The translations under genes were made by a program, and so were the position numbers. From Kitasatospora sp. NA04385 (GTDB taxonomy: Bacteria; Actinomycetota; Actinomycetes; Streptomycetales; Streptomycetaceae), in assembly GCF_013364235.1 (NCBI RefSeq), contig NZ_CP054919.1, forward strand, positions 8,151,239-8,215,238: DNA of 64,000 nt. Direction: 5' to 3'. Under the pieces are notes generated by a model. That model searched no databases. It saw only the letters and a program-made list of their open reading frames with translations, and was not told where the DNA came from. This document shows positions 41,387 through 50,912 of the stretch, one piece after another. Position 1 is the first letter of the stretch. Each line of letters begins with the position of its first letter.

Positions 41387-44300
41387 TCATCCGGCGGACC
41401 GCCACGGGGCGCGCTCCACCGCCTCGCGCAGGGCGCGCGCCCGGCGCAGGGCGTACGAGAAGAGCGCGGGCGCCGCCTCCACCAGCGATTCCAGCAGGCC
41501 GACGGCCTCCCCGGCACAGGCGGCGGCCTCCGCACGCCCGCTGCCGACCAGCAGCCTGCACCGGGCCCGGCCGAGCAGGGCCATCGCCAGGGCGCTCCGG
41601 TGGTCGTCGCTCTCCGGGGGGTCGAGCCGCCGGGCGGCGGCCAGCGCCTCCGCCGTGTCGGCGAGCGCCTGCTCGGCCAGCCCGTCCTGGGCCCGGGCGA
41701 CCCCGAGCGCGGCCAGCGCGCCGACGGCCCGGGCGGCACGTGCGGCCGCCTCCACCGCAGGCATGCCCCGGTAGAGCCGCACGGCCCGTTCGGCGTCCGC
41801 GGCGGCTCCCGGGTGGGGCGGTTCGCACTCCGTGCGCACCTGGGCCCGGGAACCGAAGGTGTCCGCGACGATCCCCTCGTACGCCTCCGACCCCAGGCCC
41901 TCGATCGCCAGGGCGGCGGCGACCGCCCGGTCCAGGTGCGGCAGTGCCGCCTCCGCCCCGTCCACCTCGACCGACAGGGAACCGAGCAGGCCCAGGGACA
42001 TGGCCATCCCGGCGCAGCGGGCCGGATGCGACGCGGGCATCCGCTCGAACGACTCGGCGACTTCGCGCAGCAGCGTCAGCGCCCGAGCGGACTCCCCGTC
42101 CGTCCACAGCGCGACGGCGTGCAGGAGCGCGGTGAGAGCCGGGGCGGGCATCCGGGCGTCCCGCTCGGCGGGCGGCAGGGACTCCCACAGCCCGACCGCC
42201 TCCGCCACGTGCCCGGCGGCCTCCGGGCGACGGCCCAGCTGGGCCAGCAGGCCGCTGGTGTCGGACAGCACGGCGGCGAGACGGGCCCGGTGGTCGTGGG
42301 TCGGCTGACGCTCCGACTCGAGGCGGCGCAGCCGCACGGCCTCGGCCGCGACTTCGAGGGCTTCGGCGGACTTGCCCGCAGCGGCGAGCTGGTTGCGGAG
42401 CAGGTCGAGGGAGTCCAGCAGGCCGTCCCGGTGGCGCTCGGGGTCGATCCGCTCCAGCGCACGCCGCGCGTCCACCACCAGCCGCAGCGCCGCGTGCGCG
42501 GCCTCGGGCCGACGGGCCAGGCTCAGGACGGCAGCGAGGACGTCCAGGATGTCGGCCGACTCCGGCCGGGCGGCGGTCGGGGCGGCGGCCGCGACCGCGA
42601 CCTCGGCGGCGTCCGCCGCCTCCTCCAGCCGACCCAGCCGGTGCAGGCACAGGACCCGGGTGGTGACCAGCCGGGCGAACAGCGGATCGAACGAGTCGGG
42701 CTGCGCCTCGGCGAGGACCCGGCTCACCGCCACGCCCTGCTCGGCCGCCCGCAGCGCCTCGGCGTCGCGGCCGGCACCGCGGTGCGCCGACGCGATGTTG
42801 TTCAGGCAGCGCGCGAAGTCCGCCTGGACGCCGGCCGGCCGGGGCTCGGGGACGGAACGGTAGATCAGGACGGCCTGCTCCAGCAGGACCAGCCCCTCCG
42901 CACCCCGGTCGACGTTGCCGAGCCGCAGGGCCAGGGTGGTCAAGGCCATCGCGTGGTCGGTGGCGAACGCCCCGGGATGGGACCGGTGCAACTCCGCGTA
43001 GAGGGCGACGGACCGCTCCGCCGCCCGGACCGCCCGTTCCGCCGCTCCCGCGTCGCTGAGTTCGTTGGACCAGGTGTTGAGGGTCATCGCCAGGGGCTCG
43101 CGGTACGCCCCGGGCTGCTCCCGCGCCAACTCCTCGTAGTGCTCGACGGCCTCCTGCACGGCGGCGAGGGCCTCGCGGCCCAGACCGGCCCGGCTCAGTT
43201 CGATGGACAGCGAGTTGAGGCTCTGGGCCAGCTCGCCCCGGTAGGCGGCCGGCCGGCCCTCGGCGAGTCGGCGCCGCAGGGCGACCACCTCCCGGGACAC
43301 CTCCAGCGCCTCGGCCGGGTGGCCGGTGTCGCCGAGGCAGTTCGCCAGGGTGCCGAGCACCTTCGTCAGCAGGTGCCGGTGGGCGTCCGGCCGCCGCCCG
43401 GCCAGCGGGCGCAGCAGCGCCAGGGCCTCCCGGCTGGTGCGCAGGCACTCCTCGCCCCGGCTCCAGCCGCGCTGACTCAGCGCGAGGTTGTTCAGGGCGA
43501 GGGCCAGGGCGACCACGGCCTCCTCGGTGCCGTCCGCCGCCTGCTCCCGCCGACGCTCGACCACGGCGGTCCAGTCCGCCAGCGAACGGGCGAGGTCGCC
43601 GAGGTCGCCGTAGGCGGTGGCACGGGTGCCCAGCGAGGTCAGCAGGTGCTCGGGCTGGTCCAACCCGCTGTTCCGTTCGAGCAGTTCGAAGCCCTGGACG
43701 GCGAGGTCGGCTGAGGCGAGGGCCTGGTCCCACTGCCCCGTCCGGGTCTGGAAGACCGCCCGGTTGTTGAGGCAGCCCGCCAGCGCACTGCGCAGGGCGG
43801 CCCCGTGCGGCGTCCCGGGGCCGTGCAGGGCCGTGGCGGCGGTCAGCGCCTCGACGGCGTCCCCCACCGTCGACAGGGCCCGGGCGTAGTCCCCGACCTC
43901 GCTGTACCACCTGGCCAGTCGGCGCTGCGTCCGGGAGCGGGACAGCAGCTCTTCGACGGCGTCGCCCCCGCTCCCGCCGGGCGCCTCCAGGCTCCGTTCG
44001 AGCAGGCGCACGGCCCAGGGGCCGAGGTTGTACGAGGAGCCGGGCAGCACCTCGGCCCAGGAGGCGAGCCGCTCGGGGTCGGAGTGCGGGGAGTCGAGCA
44101 GCCGGAGGAGGGCGTCGGTCAGCGGCGCCGCCTCCTCGACGTGCGTGGCGGCGGTGATCGCCGGCAGGGCGAGGACGTCGGGCGATGCGGTGCACAACTC
44201 GGTGATCCGCGGGGCGAGTTCGGCGCGCAGCGGGCGGTGGTGCGCGGCCCGGGTCAGGACGGTCAGCAGCCGCTCGGCGTCGTCGGGCGCCAGGTCGGCG

Positions 44301-46153
44301 CTCAGTGCGGAGAGCAGGTAGGGCTGTTCCAGCACCCGCCGCCCGGCGAAGCGCTCGGCGACCCGGTCGGGCTGGACCGCCCCCCACGGGCCGGCCGCCG
44401 CCCCGGCGGGGGGATAGGCGGCGATGAGGCACTTCTCCACGATCCCGCGCCGGGCGTCGTCGGAGAGCCCCCGGATGCGCCGCAGCACGGCGTCCGCCCG
44501 TGCGTAGTCGCCGGTGTCCAGCAGGACCGTGGCGGCGAGCGCGTCCCGGAACGCCTCCGCCGTCGGGCCGGCCGGGCCGACCCCGTTGCGCGCCGGGACC
44601 CCGTTGGCCGCCAGGACCCCGTTCCAGTAGCGCTCCTCGTGCAGCAGCAGACGCGCCTCCGCGTCGTCGGGGTTCTCGACGGGAGCGGCCACCAGCCCGC
44701 CGGGGGAGGACCTCGGGGCGTCCGGCGGCGGATCGCCCGCGTCCAGCAGGTCGGCCAGCGCGGTCATGTGCAGGGTCAGCGGGTTGGCGTAGCGCAGGTC
44801 CCCCAGGTCGCGCGGCGGCAGGGCGGCCGCCTTCCCGGCCCAGTCGACCTCCCCTCGCCCGGGCAGCAGGCGCAGCTGCCCGGCGAACGCGCCCGCGGCC
44901 TGCCGGTACAGCTCCGGCCGCTCCCCGGCGTCCGTCACCAGCGCGGGCAGCGCGACCGTCGCGGCCCGCCCCAGCTGGTCCGCCACCGCCTCGCCGCGCA
45001 CCTTGGCCCGCTCGCGCCACTCGCCGCCGGTCCGGGCGATCAGCACGACCTTGAACGGGAGCCGGTGGCCGGAGAGCGATTCGAGCAGCTTCGCCAACTG
45101 GCCGATCCGCTGCTCCGCGTAGTCGAGCACCACGAGCACCCGGCGCGGGGTCTCACGCAGGGGGGCCAGGTCCGGACCGTCCTCCCCGGGCGCTCCGGAC
45201 GCCGCCCACACCGCCGTCCACCTGCCGTGCGCGGGGTCGGAGGTCAGCCGTTCGACCAGTTCGCGCACCAGCCGGGTCTTGCCCTGGCCGCCGGGCCCGT
45301 GCACCAGCAGCACGGCCGTGTCGGGCTGGACGCACCAGCCGACCAGCTCCTCCAGCAGTTCCCCGCGACCGTGGAAGGGAACCACCTCCCGCTCCGGGCG
45401 CAACAGTGCGGCCGGGGAGTCCCCGGACCGGTTCCGGTCGGTGGACTGGGGATCGGTCAGCGGGACGAACTCCACGGGTTCCAGCCGCAGTGAGTCGGCC
45501 CCGTACTCCTGCAGGGCCGCGCGGAACGCGCTCCCCTCCTCCGGGCGGAAGAGGTAGTACGCCGGTACGGCCTCGATCGCGCCGTGCCCGGAGAAGGCGG
45601 CCTCGCTCGTGACCACGCCGACCAGCAGGCCGTCGGACAGCAGCGCCGCCCCCGAGAGGCCGGCCCAGGGCAGGCCCGCGCCCGGCCACTGCGGAGGGGT
45701 CTTGGTGAGGTCGAGCAGGTAGCGGTTGCCGACGGAGGAGTCCCCCGGATTGACCGCCCCCGTCAGGTGGGCGGTCTCCACGAAGCCCTTGCGCTCGCCG
45801 AGCGCGTGGCCGTCCGGGGAACCCGCGTACTGCACCAGGTCGGGAGTCCCCATCACCTCGCACGGCTGCCCCGCCCGCAGGGTGGAGAACTCGCCCCAGC
45901 GGACGCCCGCCGAGGTGGGCGGGGTCCACCCGTCGTCGTCGACGTGCAGCAGCGCGGCGTCGTCACGCCCGCCCGGGCTGCCCCGCCACACCACGGTCGC
46001 CCGGAACTCCCGGCCGGTGCCGGGCCGTTTCAGCGGCACCGTCGCCGCGGTGCCGACGACGTGCGCGGAGGTCAGTACCAGTCTGGGGCCGACCAGGTAG
46101 CCGGAACCCCGGCTGCCCCGCCCGCCGACGACCACCACTCTGTCCTTCAGCAT
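41387..46153 (-). CDS. Trypsin-NTPase-TPR protein of a predicted conflict/defence system
   Basis: A 1588-residue protein with three parts. Residues 1-215 are a trypsin-like protease with triad His31 (LTSAHVVG), Asp65 (GRDDAALL) and Ser167 (GLSGAALL). Residues of about 255-560 are a STAND-type P-loop NTPase: GPGGQGKT (286-293) and a Walker B RVLVVLDYAEQR. From about 740 to the end are some twenty TPR-like helical pairs, for example AVEHYEELAREQPGAYREPL. STAND proteins oligomerise when their repeats sense a ligand, here presumably releasing protease activity; that is family inference. The 42-bp gap to the Trypco2-like gene upstream suggests one operon. The long repetitive gene has no frameshift. 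Confidence 0.88.
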   Translation of the reverse strand: MLKDRVVVVGGRGSRGSGYLVGPRLVLTSAHVVGTAATVPLKRPGTGREFRATVVWRGSPGGRDDAALLHVDDDGWTPPTSAGVRWGEFSTLRAGQPCEVMGTPDLVQYAGSPDGHALGERKGFVETAHLTGAVNPGDSSVGNRYLLDLTKTPPQWPGAGLPWAGLSGAALLSDGLLVGVVTSEAAFSGHGAIEAVPAYYLFRPEEGSAFRAALQEYGADSLRLEPVEFVPLTDPQSTDRNRSGDSPAALLRPEREVVPFHGRGELLEELVGWCVQPDTAVLLVHGPGGQGKTRLVRELVERLTSDPAHGRWTAVWAASGAPGEDGPDLAPLRETPRRVLVVLDYAEQRIGQLAKLLESLSGHRLPFKVVLIARTGGEWRERAKVRGEAVADQLGRAATVALPALVTDAGERPELYRQAAGAFAGQLRLLPGRGEVDWAGKAAALPPRDLGDLRYANPLTLHMTALADLLDAGDPPPDAPRSSPGGLVAAPVENPDDAEARLLLHEERYWNGVLAANGVPARNGVGPAGPTAEAFRDALAATVLLDTGDYARADAVLRRIRGLSDDARRGIVEKCLIAAYPPAGAAAGPWGAVQPDRVAERFAGRRVLEQPYLLSALSADLAPDDAERLLTVLTRAAHHRPLRAELAPRITELCTASPDVLALPAITAATHVEEAAPLTDALLRLLDSPHSDPERLASWAEVLPGSSYNLGPWAVRLLERSLEAPGGSGGDAVEELLSRSRTQRRLARWYSEVGDYARALSTVGDAVEALTAATALHGPGTPHGAALRSALAGCLNNRAVFQTRTGQWDQALASADLAVQGFELLERNSGLDQPEHLLTSLGTRATAYGDLGDLARSLADWTAVVERRREQAADGTEEAVVALALALNNLALSQRGWSRGEECLRTSREALALLRPLAGRRPDAHRHLLTKVLGTLANCLGDTGHPAEALEVSREVVALRRRLAEGRPAAYRGELAQSLNSLSIELSRAGLGREALAAVQEAVEHYEELAREQPGAYREPLAMTLNTWSNELSDAGAAERAVRAAERSVALYAELHRSHPGAFATDHAMALTTLALRLGNVDRGAEGLVLLEQAVLIYRSVPEPRPAGVQADFARCLNNIASAHRGAGRDAEALRAAEQGVAVSRVLAEAQPDSFDPLFARLVTTRVLCLHRLGRLEEAADAAEVAVAAAAPTAARPESADILDVLAAVLSLARRPEAAHAALRLVVDARRALERIDPERHRDGLLDSLDLLRNQLAAAGKSAEALEVAAEAVRLRRLESERQPTHDHRARLAAVLSDTSGLLAQLGRRPEAAGHVAEAVGLWESLPPAERDARMPAPALTALLHAVALWTDGESARALTLLREVAESFERMPASHPARCAGMAMSLGLLGSLSVEVDGAEAALPHLDRAVAAALAIEGLGSEAYEGIVADTFGSRAQVRTECEPPHPGAAADAERAVRLYRGMPAVEAAARAARAVGALAALGVARAQDGLAEQALADTAEALAAARRLDPPESDDHRSALAMALLGRARCRLLVGSGRAEAAACAGEAVGLLESLVEAAPALFSYALRRARALREAVERAPWRSAG

Positions 46154-46195
46154 GTTCCCCCCTGCGTTCCGGTGCCCCCCCGGTTCGGCCGCGGC

Positions 46196-46531
46196 TCAGT
46201 TCTCGTAGTGGCCGGTGAGGTCCTCCGGCTCGTCCGCGCCGTCGCCCGCACCGGAGATCAGGAGGTCCGTCCGGTCGGCCTGCCGGGGCGTCAGGGTGAA
46301 GGAGATCCGGTGGGTCCTGCCGCGCGAAACGCTCCCGGCGGCCTCCGCGGACAGCGCCCAGACCTTGAACTTCCCGCCGGCCTTCGCGTCCGCCCGGAGC
46401 TCGACCTCGAACGCCATCTCGATCGGACCGACCTCGAACAGGAGCTCCTGCCCGGTCCCGAGCCGCTGGGCCTTCAGCAGTTCGTTCCGCACGGCGGCCA
46501 CGGCCTCCGCCAGTTCGATGTCCAACTTCAT
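46196..46531 (-). CDS. Trypco2-like (trypsin-co-occurring) protein
   Basis: A 111-residue protein, MKLDIELAEAVAAVRNELLKAQ then ELLFEVGPIEMAFEVELRADA, KFKVWALSAEAAGS and RTHRISFTLTPRQ. This is the pattern of the Trypco2 domain, which is encoded next to trypsin/STAND genes in actinobacteria and named for that. It probably binds the partner protease-NTPase, perhaps as a sensor, adaptor or substrate; the mechanism is unknown. It is the first gene of the two-gene operon, with a good ATG after GGGAG. Confidence 0.82.
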   Translation of the reverse strand: MKLDIELAEAVAAVRNELLKAQRLGTGQELLFEVGPIEMAFEVELRADAKAGGKFKVWALSAEAAGSVSRGRTHRISFTLTPRQADRTDLLISGAGDGADEPEDLTGHYEN

Positions 46532-46655
46532 TCTCCCCTGGTTGAGTTGACGACTCGATGGTCACCATAGGGGGAGCGTGCCGACCGGGGAGGGCGGACT
46601 CGTCAGTAGGTTGTCCCGGTCGCGGAACGCCCGGGGCCCAGCGAACGCCCGGGGC

Positions 46656-47342
46656 TCAGCGGGCGGCCAGGGCGTCGGCGGACTTCGACCAGTTGTCGTG
46701 CAGCTTGTCGAGGTAGGAGCGGGCCTCGGGGCCGGGCTTGGTGCCGCGGGCGAAGAGCAGCATGTTGCCCGCGCCGGTGTTGTAGCCCAGCGCCATCAGC
46801 TCGTCGCGGGACAGCGACGCGGCGGGGTGCGCGGGCAGCTGGGCGCCCAGGTCGTGCAGGTACCAGGCGGCGGCCCGGACGGCGAGCGCCGGGTCGTCGG
46901 GGAGGTCCTCCCAGGGGCGGTCGGCGAAGGGGCGGCCCTGGCGGGTCTCGTCGTAGGCGGCGCGGTGCATGTTGGCGATGCCGAACGAGGCGTCCGGCTT
47001 CATCTTCTGCCAGGCGCGCTCGACGTCCGGGCCGTGCGGCTTGTACGCCTCGTTGAACAGGACCGCCATCACCAGCTGCGGGTTCACCCCGGCCTCGGCC
47101 GCGTACTGCTTCACCTCGGCCGCGAAGTACCGCGGCGCGTAGTCGCCCGGGGGCCGGGAGGCGGCGGCCGGGGCGCCGGACGAGGGCGGGGCCGAAGCGG
47201 AGGCGGTCGCGGCGGCGGAAGCACTGGCGGCCGGGGCGGCGGCGGGCGGGGCGGCCTGGTCGCCGCCGCGCTCGTAGGCCCAGATGCCCAGCACGGCCAG
47301 TGCCAGTACCGCCCACGGCCACTTCGCGCCGCGTTCCGCCAC
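46656..47342 (-). CDS. Lytic transglycosylase-like (SLT) protein
   Basis: A 228-residue envelope protein: an N-terminal membrane anchor (WPWAVLALAVLGIWAYE), an Ala/Ser/Pro-rich linker to about residue 70, and an SLT/goose-lysozyme-like domain. The catalytic glutamate should be in QLVMAVLFNEAYKP, followed by SFGIANMHRAAYDE and MALGYNTGAGNMLLFARG, the usual order of motifs. It likely cleaves peptidoglycan glycan strands at the cell surface. It is divergent from the DUF6542-LCP operon, with which it may share regulation through a palindrome at 47517. Confidence 0.82.
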   Translation of the reverse strand: MAERGAKWPWAVLALAVLGIWAYERGGDQAAPPAAAPAASASAAATASASAPPSSGAPAAASRPPGDYAPRYFAAEVKQYAAEAGVNPQLVMAVLFNEAYKPHGPDVERAWQKMKPDASFGIANMHRAAYDETRQGRPFADRPWEDLPDDPALAVRAAAWYLHDLGAQLPAHPAASLSRDELMALGYNTGAGNMLLFARGTKPGPEARSYLDKLHDNWSKSADALAAR

Positions 47343-47516
47343 CGGTGGCTCCTTCCGTCCGTCGGATCCGGGTGCCGTCGGGGCTCCCGCGCTTCGGGTG
47401 CCCGCCGGCCGTGTCCTGGCACCGGGCTGTCGCGTTCTGCCAGATGTCGCCCGATGCCGGGTGACGGCCTGTGGCGAGCTTACGTACCCGGAGCGAATTT
47501 GTATGCTTCGCTCGAA

Positions 47517-47536
47517 CCTCTACAGCTCTGTAGAGG
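47517..47536. promoter_or_regulatory. Palindromic operator-like site upstream of the DUF6542-LCP operon
   Basis: CCTCTACAGCTCTGTAGAGG is a 9+2+9 perfect palindrome. It lies about 10 bp after a TATGCT (47502-47507) that could be a -10 element, so a bound protein would cover the start of transcription. The 277-bp gap (47343-47619) holds no other feature. The cognate regulator is unknown; TACA/TGTA cores recall BlaI/CopY sites, but the spacing is longer. Confidence 0.55.
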
Positions 47537-47619
47537 AACCGGGTGGTGCCCGCCCGCGTCTGTCAGTCCGGAACGGTCGGACGCCGCAGGCGCGGCGCGG
47601 CAGTGGACGAGAGGTGTCG

Positions 47620-48267
47620 ATGACGGGGCGAGGGCCGACAGGCGCACGCGGCGACGCGCCGCTGTGGCGGGACGAGCGGGACGAGCGGGACGAGCAGGGC
47701 GGCCAGGGCGGTCCGGAGGGGCGCGGCGGCCCGGGGGGAGCCCTCCCCGCCCACCCCGTCCCCGCCCAGCGCGGCCCGCACCGGGACGAGCGGCGCGCCC
47801 CGACCGGACGGCGCCCCGGCGGGCCGCCCGCCGCGAGGCCGCGCGCGGCAGCACCCGGGAGCGGGCGCACGGCCGCGCGCGCCGACACCGCCGGGCCGAA
47901 CCGGATGCCCGCCGTCCTGCCCTCGCTCGGCCTGCCCGTGCTCGGCGCGCTCGCCGACGAACTGATCAGCCCGGGCCTCGGCCCGGTGTACGCCGGGTGC
48001 GCCGTCCTCGGCGCCGTCCTGGCCGCCCTGGTCAGCAGCCCGGCCGGCTGGTGGTGGGTGGTCAGCGGCGCGCCCGTGGTGACCCTGGCCGCGGCCGGCT
48101 GCGCCGACTACCTGGCCCGCGGCGACGAGTACCGGGGCGCCGGACTGGGCACCCGGGGCCTCGAACTCGTCAGCGGCCAGTTCCCGTGGATGCTCGCCGC
48201 CCTCGCCGCCGCCCTGCTGGCCGTCGGCGTGCGCAGGCTCCGTGCCCGGAGGTCCCACCGTGGCTGA
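47620..48267 (+). CDS. DUF6542-like membrane protein
   Basis: A 215-residue protein with a long, charged, disordered N-terminal half (repeated RDERDERDEQGGQGG-type sequence) and a C-terminal membrane domain of four helices: LPVLGALADELISPGLGPVY, GCAVLGAVLAALVSSPAGWW, WVVSGAPVVTLAAAGCADYL and FPWMLAALAAALLAVGVRRL. This pattern fits DUF6542. Its stop overlaps the start of the LCP gene by 8 bp, so it probably works with cell-wall polymer attachment. The ATG follows GAGAGG. Confidence 0.78.
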   Translation: MTGRGPTGARGDAPLWRDERDERDEQGGQGGPEGRGGPGGALPAHPVPAQRGPHRDERRAPTGRRPGGPPAARPRAAAPGSGRTAARADTAGPNRMPAVLPSLGLPVLGALADELISPGLGPVYAGCAVLGAVLAALVSSPAGWWWVVSGAPVVTLAAAGCADYLARGDEYRGAGLGTRGLELVSGQFPWMLAALAAALLAVGVRRLRARRSHRG

Positions 48268-49912
48268 CCGCCGCACCCCGGCCCAGGGCCACCCGTCGGC
48301 CGAACGCCGCGGCCCCCGCCGGGTCGTGCGCCGCCGCCCCGCGCCGGGCGTGATCGCCGGTCGGGCCCTCGCCTGCGGCCTGTCGCTGACCGTCCTGGGC
48401 GTCAGCGGCTTCGCCTGGTACACCACCCAGCAGCTCAACGGCGTCAACCGCTCGCACGCCCTCGACCAGGCCAAGAAGAACGCGCCCCCGCACCTCGACT
48501 CCTCCGTCAACATCCTGCTGATCGGCCTGGACAGCCGCAAGGACATGGACGGCAACGACCTCCCCAAGGAGTTCGTCCAGGACGAACTGCACGCGGGCTC
48601 CAGCGAGATCGGCGGCTACAACACCAACTCGCTGATCCTGCTGCACATCCCGCCCAGCGGGAAGGCCCAGGCGGTGTCCGTCCCGCGCGACGACTGGGTG
48701 CAGACGTACAACGCGGACGGCACCCAGGGCAAGATGCACAAGATCAAGGAGGCCTACGGCTACGCCAAGGACGCCGCCGAGGAGAAACTGCGCGCCAAGG
48801 GGCTCAAGGGCGCCGAACTGGAGCAGCAGAGCCGCGAGGCCGGGCGCTCCGCCACCATCCAGACCGTGCAGAAGCTCCTCGACGTCCCGATCGACCACTT
48901 CGCCGAGGTCAACCTGATCGGCTTCTACGACATCGCCAAGGCACTCGAACCGATCCCGGTCTGCCTCAACAACGCCGTCGACGACCCGATCGTCTCCCGG
49001 GTCACCGACAGCAAGGGCAACGTGGTCAAGCCCGGCGGCGGCACCGGTCTGAAACTGCCCGCCGGCGTCAGCCAGTTGAACGCCGCCGACGCGCTGTCCT
49101 TCGTCCGGCAGCGGCACAACCTCACCAACGGCGACCTCGACCGCACCCACCGGCAGCAGGCGTTCATCGCCTCCGTCGAGTACAAGCTCAAGCAGCAGGG
49201 CGTGATCGGCGACCTCGGCAAGATGCAGGACCTGCTGAACGTGGTCAAGAAGGACGTGGTGATAGACGACCAGTGGCAGATCCTCGACTTCGCCCAGCAG
49301 GCACCCAACCTGACCGGCGGGAACGTCGAGTTCAACACCCTGCCGATCGACAAGTTCGCCACCGTCGGCGGCCAGGAGGTCAACCAGGTCGACCCGGCCA
49401 AGCTCCGGCGGATCGTCAAGCAGCTGTTCGGCCAGCCCGTCGACGCGGACCCGGCACCCGGCACCGCCGGCGCCACCCCGTCCGGCGTCGGCCCCAGCAC
49501 CGGCCCCGGCACCAGCCCCGGTGAGGCGCCCGCCGCCGACGCCACCGTCGACGTGCTCAACGGCTCACCGGTGACCGGCGCCGCCGGCGACGAGTCCAAG
49601 GCCCTGACGGCACTCGGCTACCGGGCCGGGAGGACCGGCAACGCCGACACCCACCCCAGGGCCACCACCGTCCGGTACGGCACCGGCGCGCAGGACGCCG
49701 CCCGGCAGATCGCCGCCCGCTACGGGGCCACCGCCACCGCCTCCGGCACGATCGCCCCCGGCCACGTCCAAGTCGTCCTCGGCACCGACCACACCGCGCC
49801 CGCCGCCACCCCCGGCACCGCCGACAGCACCCCCGGCCAGCCCGCCCCCACCGCCACCCTGCAGATGCAGGGCCCGCCGGTGAAGGCCGGCGGCGTCCCC
49901 TGCGTCGACTGA
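48260..49912 (+). CDS. LytR-CpsA-Psr (LCP) family protein
   Basis: A 550-residue envelope enzyme that moves lipid-linked polymers (such as teichoic-acid-like or capsular glycans) onto peptidoglycan. A basic cytoplasmic tail and one membrane helix (ALACGLSLTVLGVSGFAWY) lead to the LCP domain (about 85-330): NILLIGLDSRKD, NTNSLILLHIPPSG, VSVPRDDW with the key Arg/Asp, and ADALSFVRQRHNL. The C-terminal LytR_C domain (about 430-530) has ATVDVLNGSPVTGAA and GYRAGRTGNAD. The GTG at 48260 has a GGAGG site; it overlaps the previous gene. Confidence 0.9.
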   Translation: MADRRTPAQGHPSAERRGPRRVVRRRPAPGVIAGRALACGLSLTVLGVSGFAWYTTQQLNGVNRSHALDQAKKNAPPHLDSSVNILLIGLDSRKDMDGNDLPKEFVQDELHAGSSEIGGYNTNSLILLHIPPSGKAQAVSVPRDDWVQTYNADGTQGKMHKIKEAYGYAKDAAEEKLRAKGLKGAELEQQSREAGRSATIQTVQKLLDVPIDHFAEVNLIGFYDIAKALEPIPVCLNNAVDDPIVSRVTDSKGNVVKPGGGTGLKLPAGVSQLNAADALSFVRQRHNLTNGDLDRTHRQQAFIASVEYKLKQQGVIGDLGKMQDLLNVVKKDVVIDDQWQILDFAQQAPNLTGGNVEFNTLPIDKFATVGGQEVNQVDPAKLRRIVKQLFGQPVDADPAPGTAGATPSGVGPSTGPGTSPGEAPAADATVDVLNGSPVTGAAGDESKALTALGYRAGRTGNADTHPRATTVRYGTGAQDAARQIAARYGATATASGTIAPGHVQVVLGTDHTAPAATPGTADSTPGQPAPTATLQMQGPPVKAGGVPCVD

Positions 49913-49979
49913 CCACCTGGCCGGGCAGAGGGGCCGCCCGCACCAGGGCGTGGCGGCCCGCACCAGGGGGCGGCGTTCC

Positions 49980-50909
49980 TCACCAGGGCGTGGCGGCCTT
50001 CACCAGCAGCACCAGCGCGACCGCCGCGTTCAGGGCCGACACCGCCGACACCGCCGTGCCCGCCGCCGCCACCATCGCGGCCAGCCCCGCCGGGGAGGCC
50101 GGTGGCGGCCACGCCTCGCCCAGCGCCGGACTCAGCAGCGCCGTCACCCGGCGCGGCACCGGGCCCGGCGCGGCGAAAGCCGCGAACGACGGCGCCGGAC
50201 CACCCCGGGTGACCAGGGCCGCCCGGGCCACCGCCCGCGCCGTCAGCCGCCGGTCGCCCACCGAACCCGCCGCCTCCTCGTCCGCCCAGCGCTCCGTCGC
50301 GTACCCCACCGCCTTCTGCAACGGCCGCAGGAACGGGTTCACGCAGCTCGCCAACTGCGCCGCCAACAGGTAGCGGTGGTGCCGGTTCGCCAGGTGCGAG
50401 CGCTCGTGCGCCAACAGCGCCCGCTGCTCGTCCGCGTCCAGGCTGTCCATCATCGCCGCCGACACCACCACCCGGCCCGGCACGCCCGGCACCGCGTACG
50501 CGTACGGCTCGGGGTCCGGCAGCACCACCAGGTCCGAATCCAGCGGCATCGGCGCCAGCACCCGCTGCGCCCGGGCCCGGATCCGCAGGTGGCGGCGGAG
50601 CGAACGCGAACACGCCGTCAGCACCGTCACCAGGCCCACCACCGCCGCCGTGCCCACCTCCTCGTGGAACGGCACCGCCGTCCGGATCTCCGGATCGGAC
50701 CAGCTGTCCGGCAGCGGATTGCCCGGGATCTGCGCGGTGCCCACCACGAACAGCAGGCCCAGCGCCAGCGTGCTGCACACCGCCATCGTCACGCCGATCC
50801 AGGACAGCAGCCGCACCGCGTTGCGCGGGTGCAGGTGGTGCTCGGCCAGCCGCGCGATCGGCAGCGAGGTCAACGGCAGCACCAGCGGGAGGAAGACGAA
50901 GGAGCCCAT
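49980..50909 (-). CDS. M56 family (BlaR1/MecR1-like) membrane metalloprotease
   Basis: A 309-residue membrane protein. The zinc protease motif HERSH is in ALLAHERSHLANRHH, with a downstream glutamate in ATERWADEEA as third ligand. Four to five hydrophobic segments flank it, including VRLLSWIGVTMAVCSTLALGLL and AAVVGLVTVLTA. There is no penicillin-binding sensor domain. In BlaR/BlaI pairs such proteases remove the repressor on signal. The BlaI-like gene is 3 bp upstream, so the two act together, though the signal is unknown. Confidence 0.88.
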   Translation of the reverse strand: MGSFVFLPLVLPLTSLPIARLAEHHLHPRNAVRLLSWIGVTMAVCSTLALGLLFVVGTAQIPGNPLPDSWSDPEIRTAVPFHEEVGTAAVVGLVTVLTACSRSLRRHLRIRARAQRVLAPMPLDSDLVVLPDPEPYAYAVPGVPGRVVVSAAMMDSLDADEQRALLAHERSHLANRHHRYLLAAQLASCVNPFLRPLQKAVGYATERWADEEAAGSVGDRRLTARAVARAALVTRGGPAPSFAAFAAPGPVPRRVTALLSPALGEAWPPPASPAGLAAMVAAAGTAVSAVSALNAAVALVLLVKAATPW

Positions 50910-50912
50910 CGC

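Noticed and set aside
41298..45020. A 1240-codon open frame in another frame of the trypsin-STAND gene
   Set aside because: Arg/Gly/Ala-rich translation with no motif; the alternative frame has the protease triad, Walker motifs and TPRs without interruption.
47508..47520. LexA (SOS) box near TCGAAC at 47512
   Set aside because: Only one half-site (TCGAAC) is present; the GTTCGA partner is missing at the right spacing.
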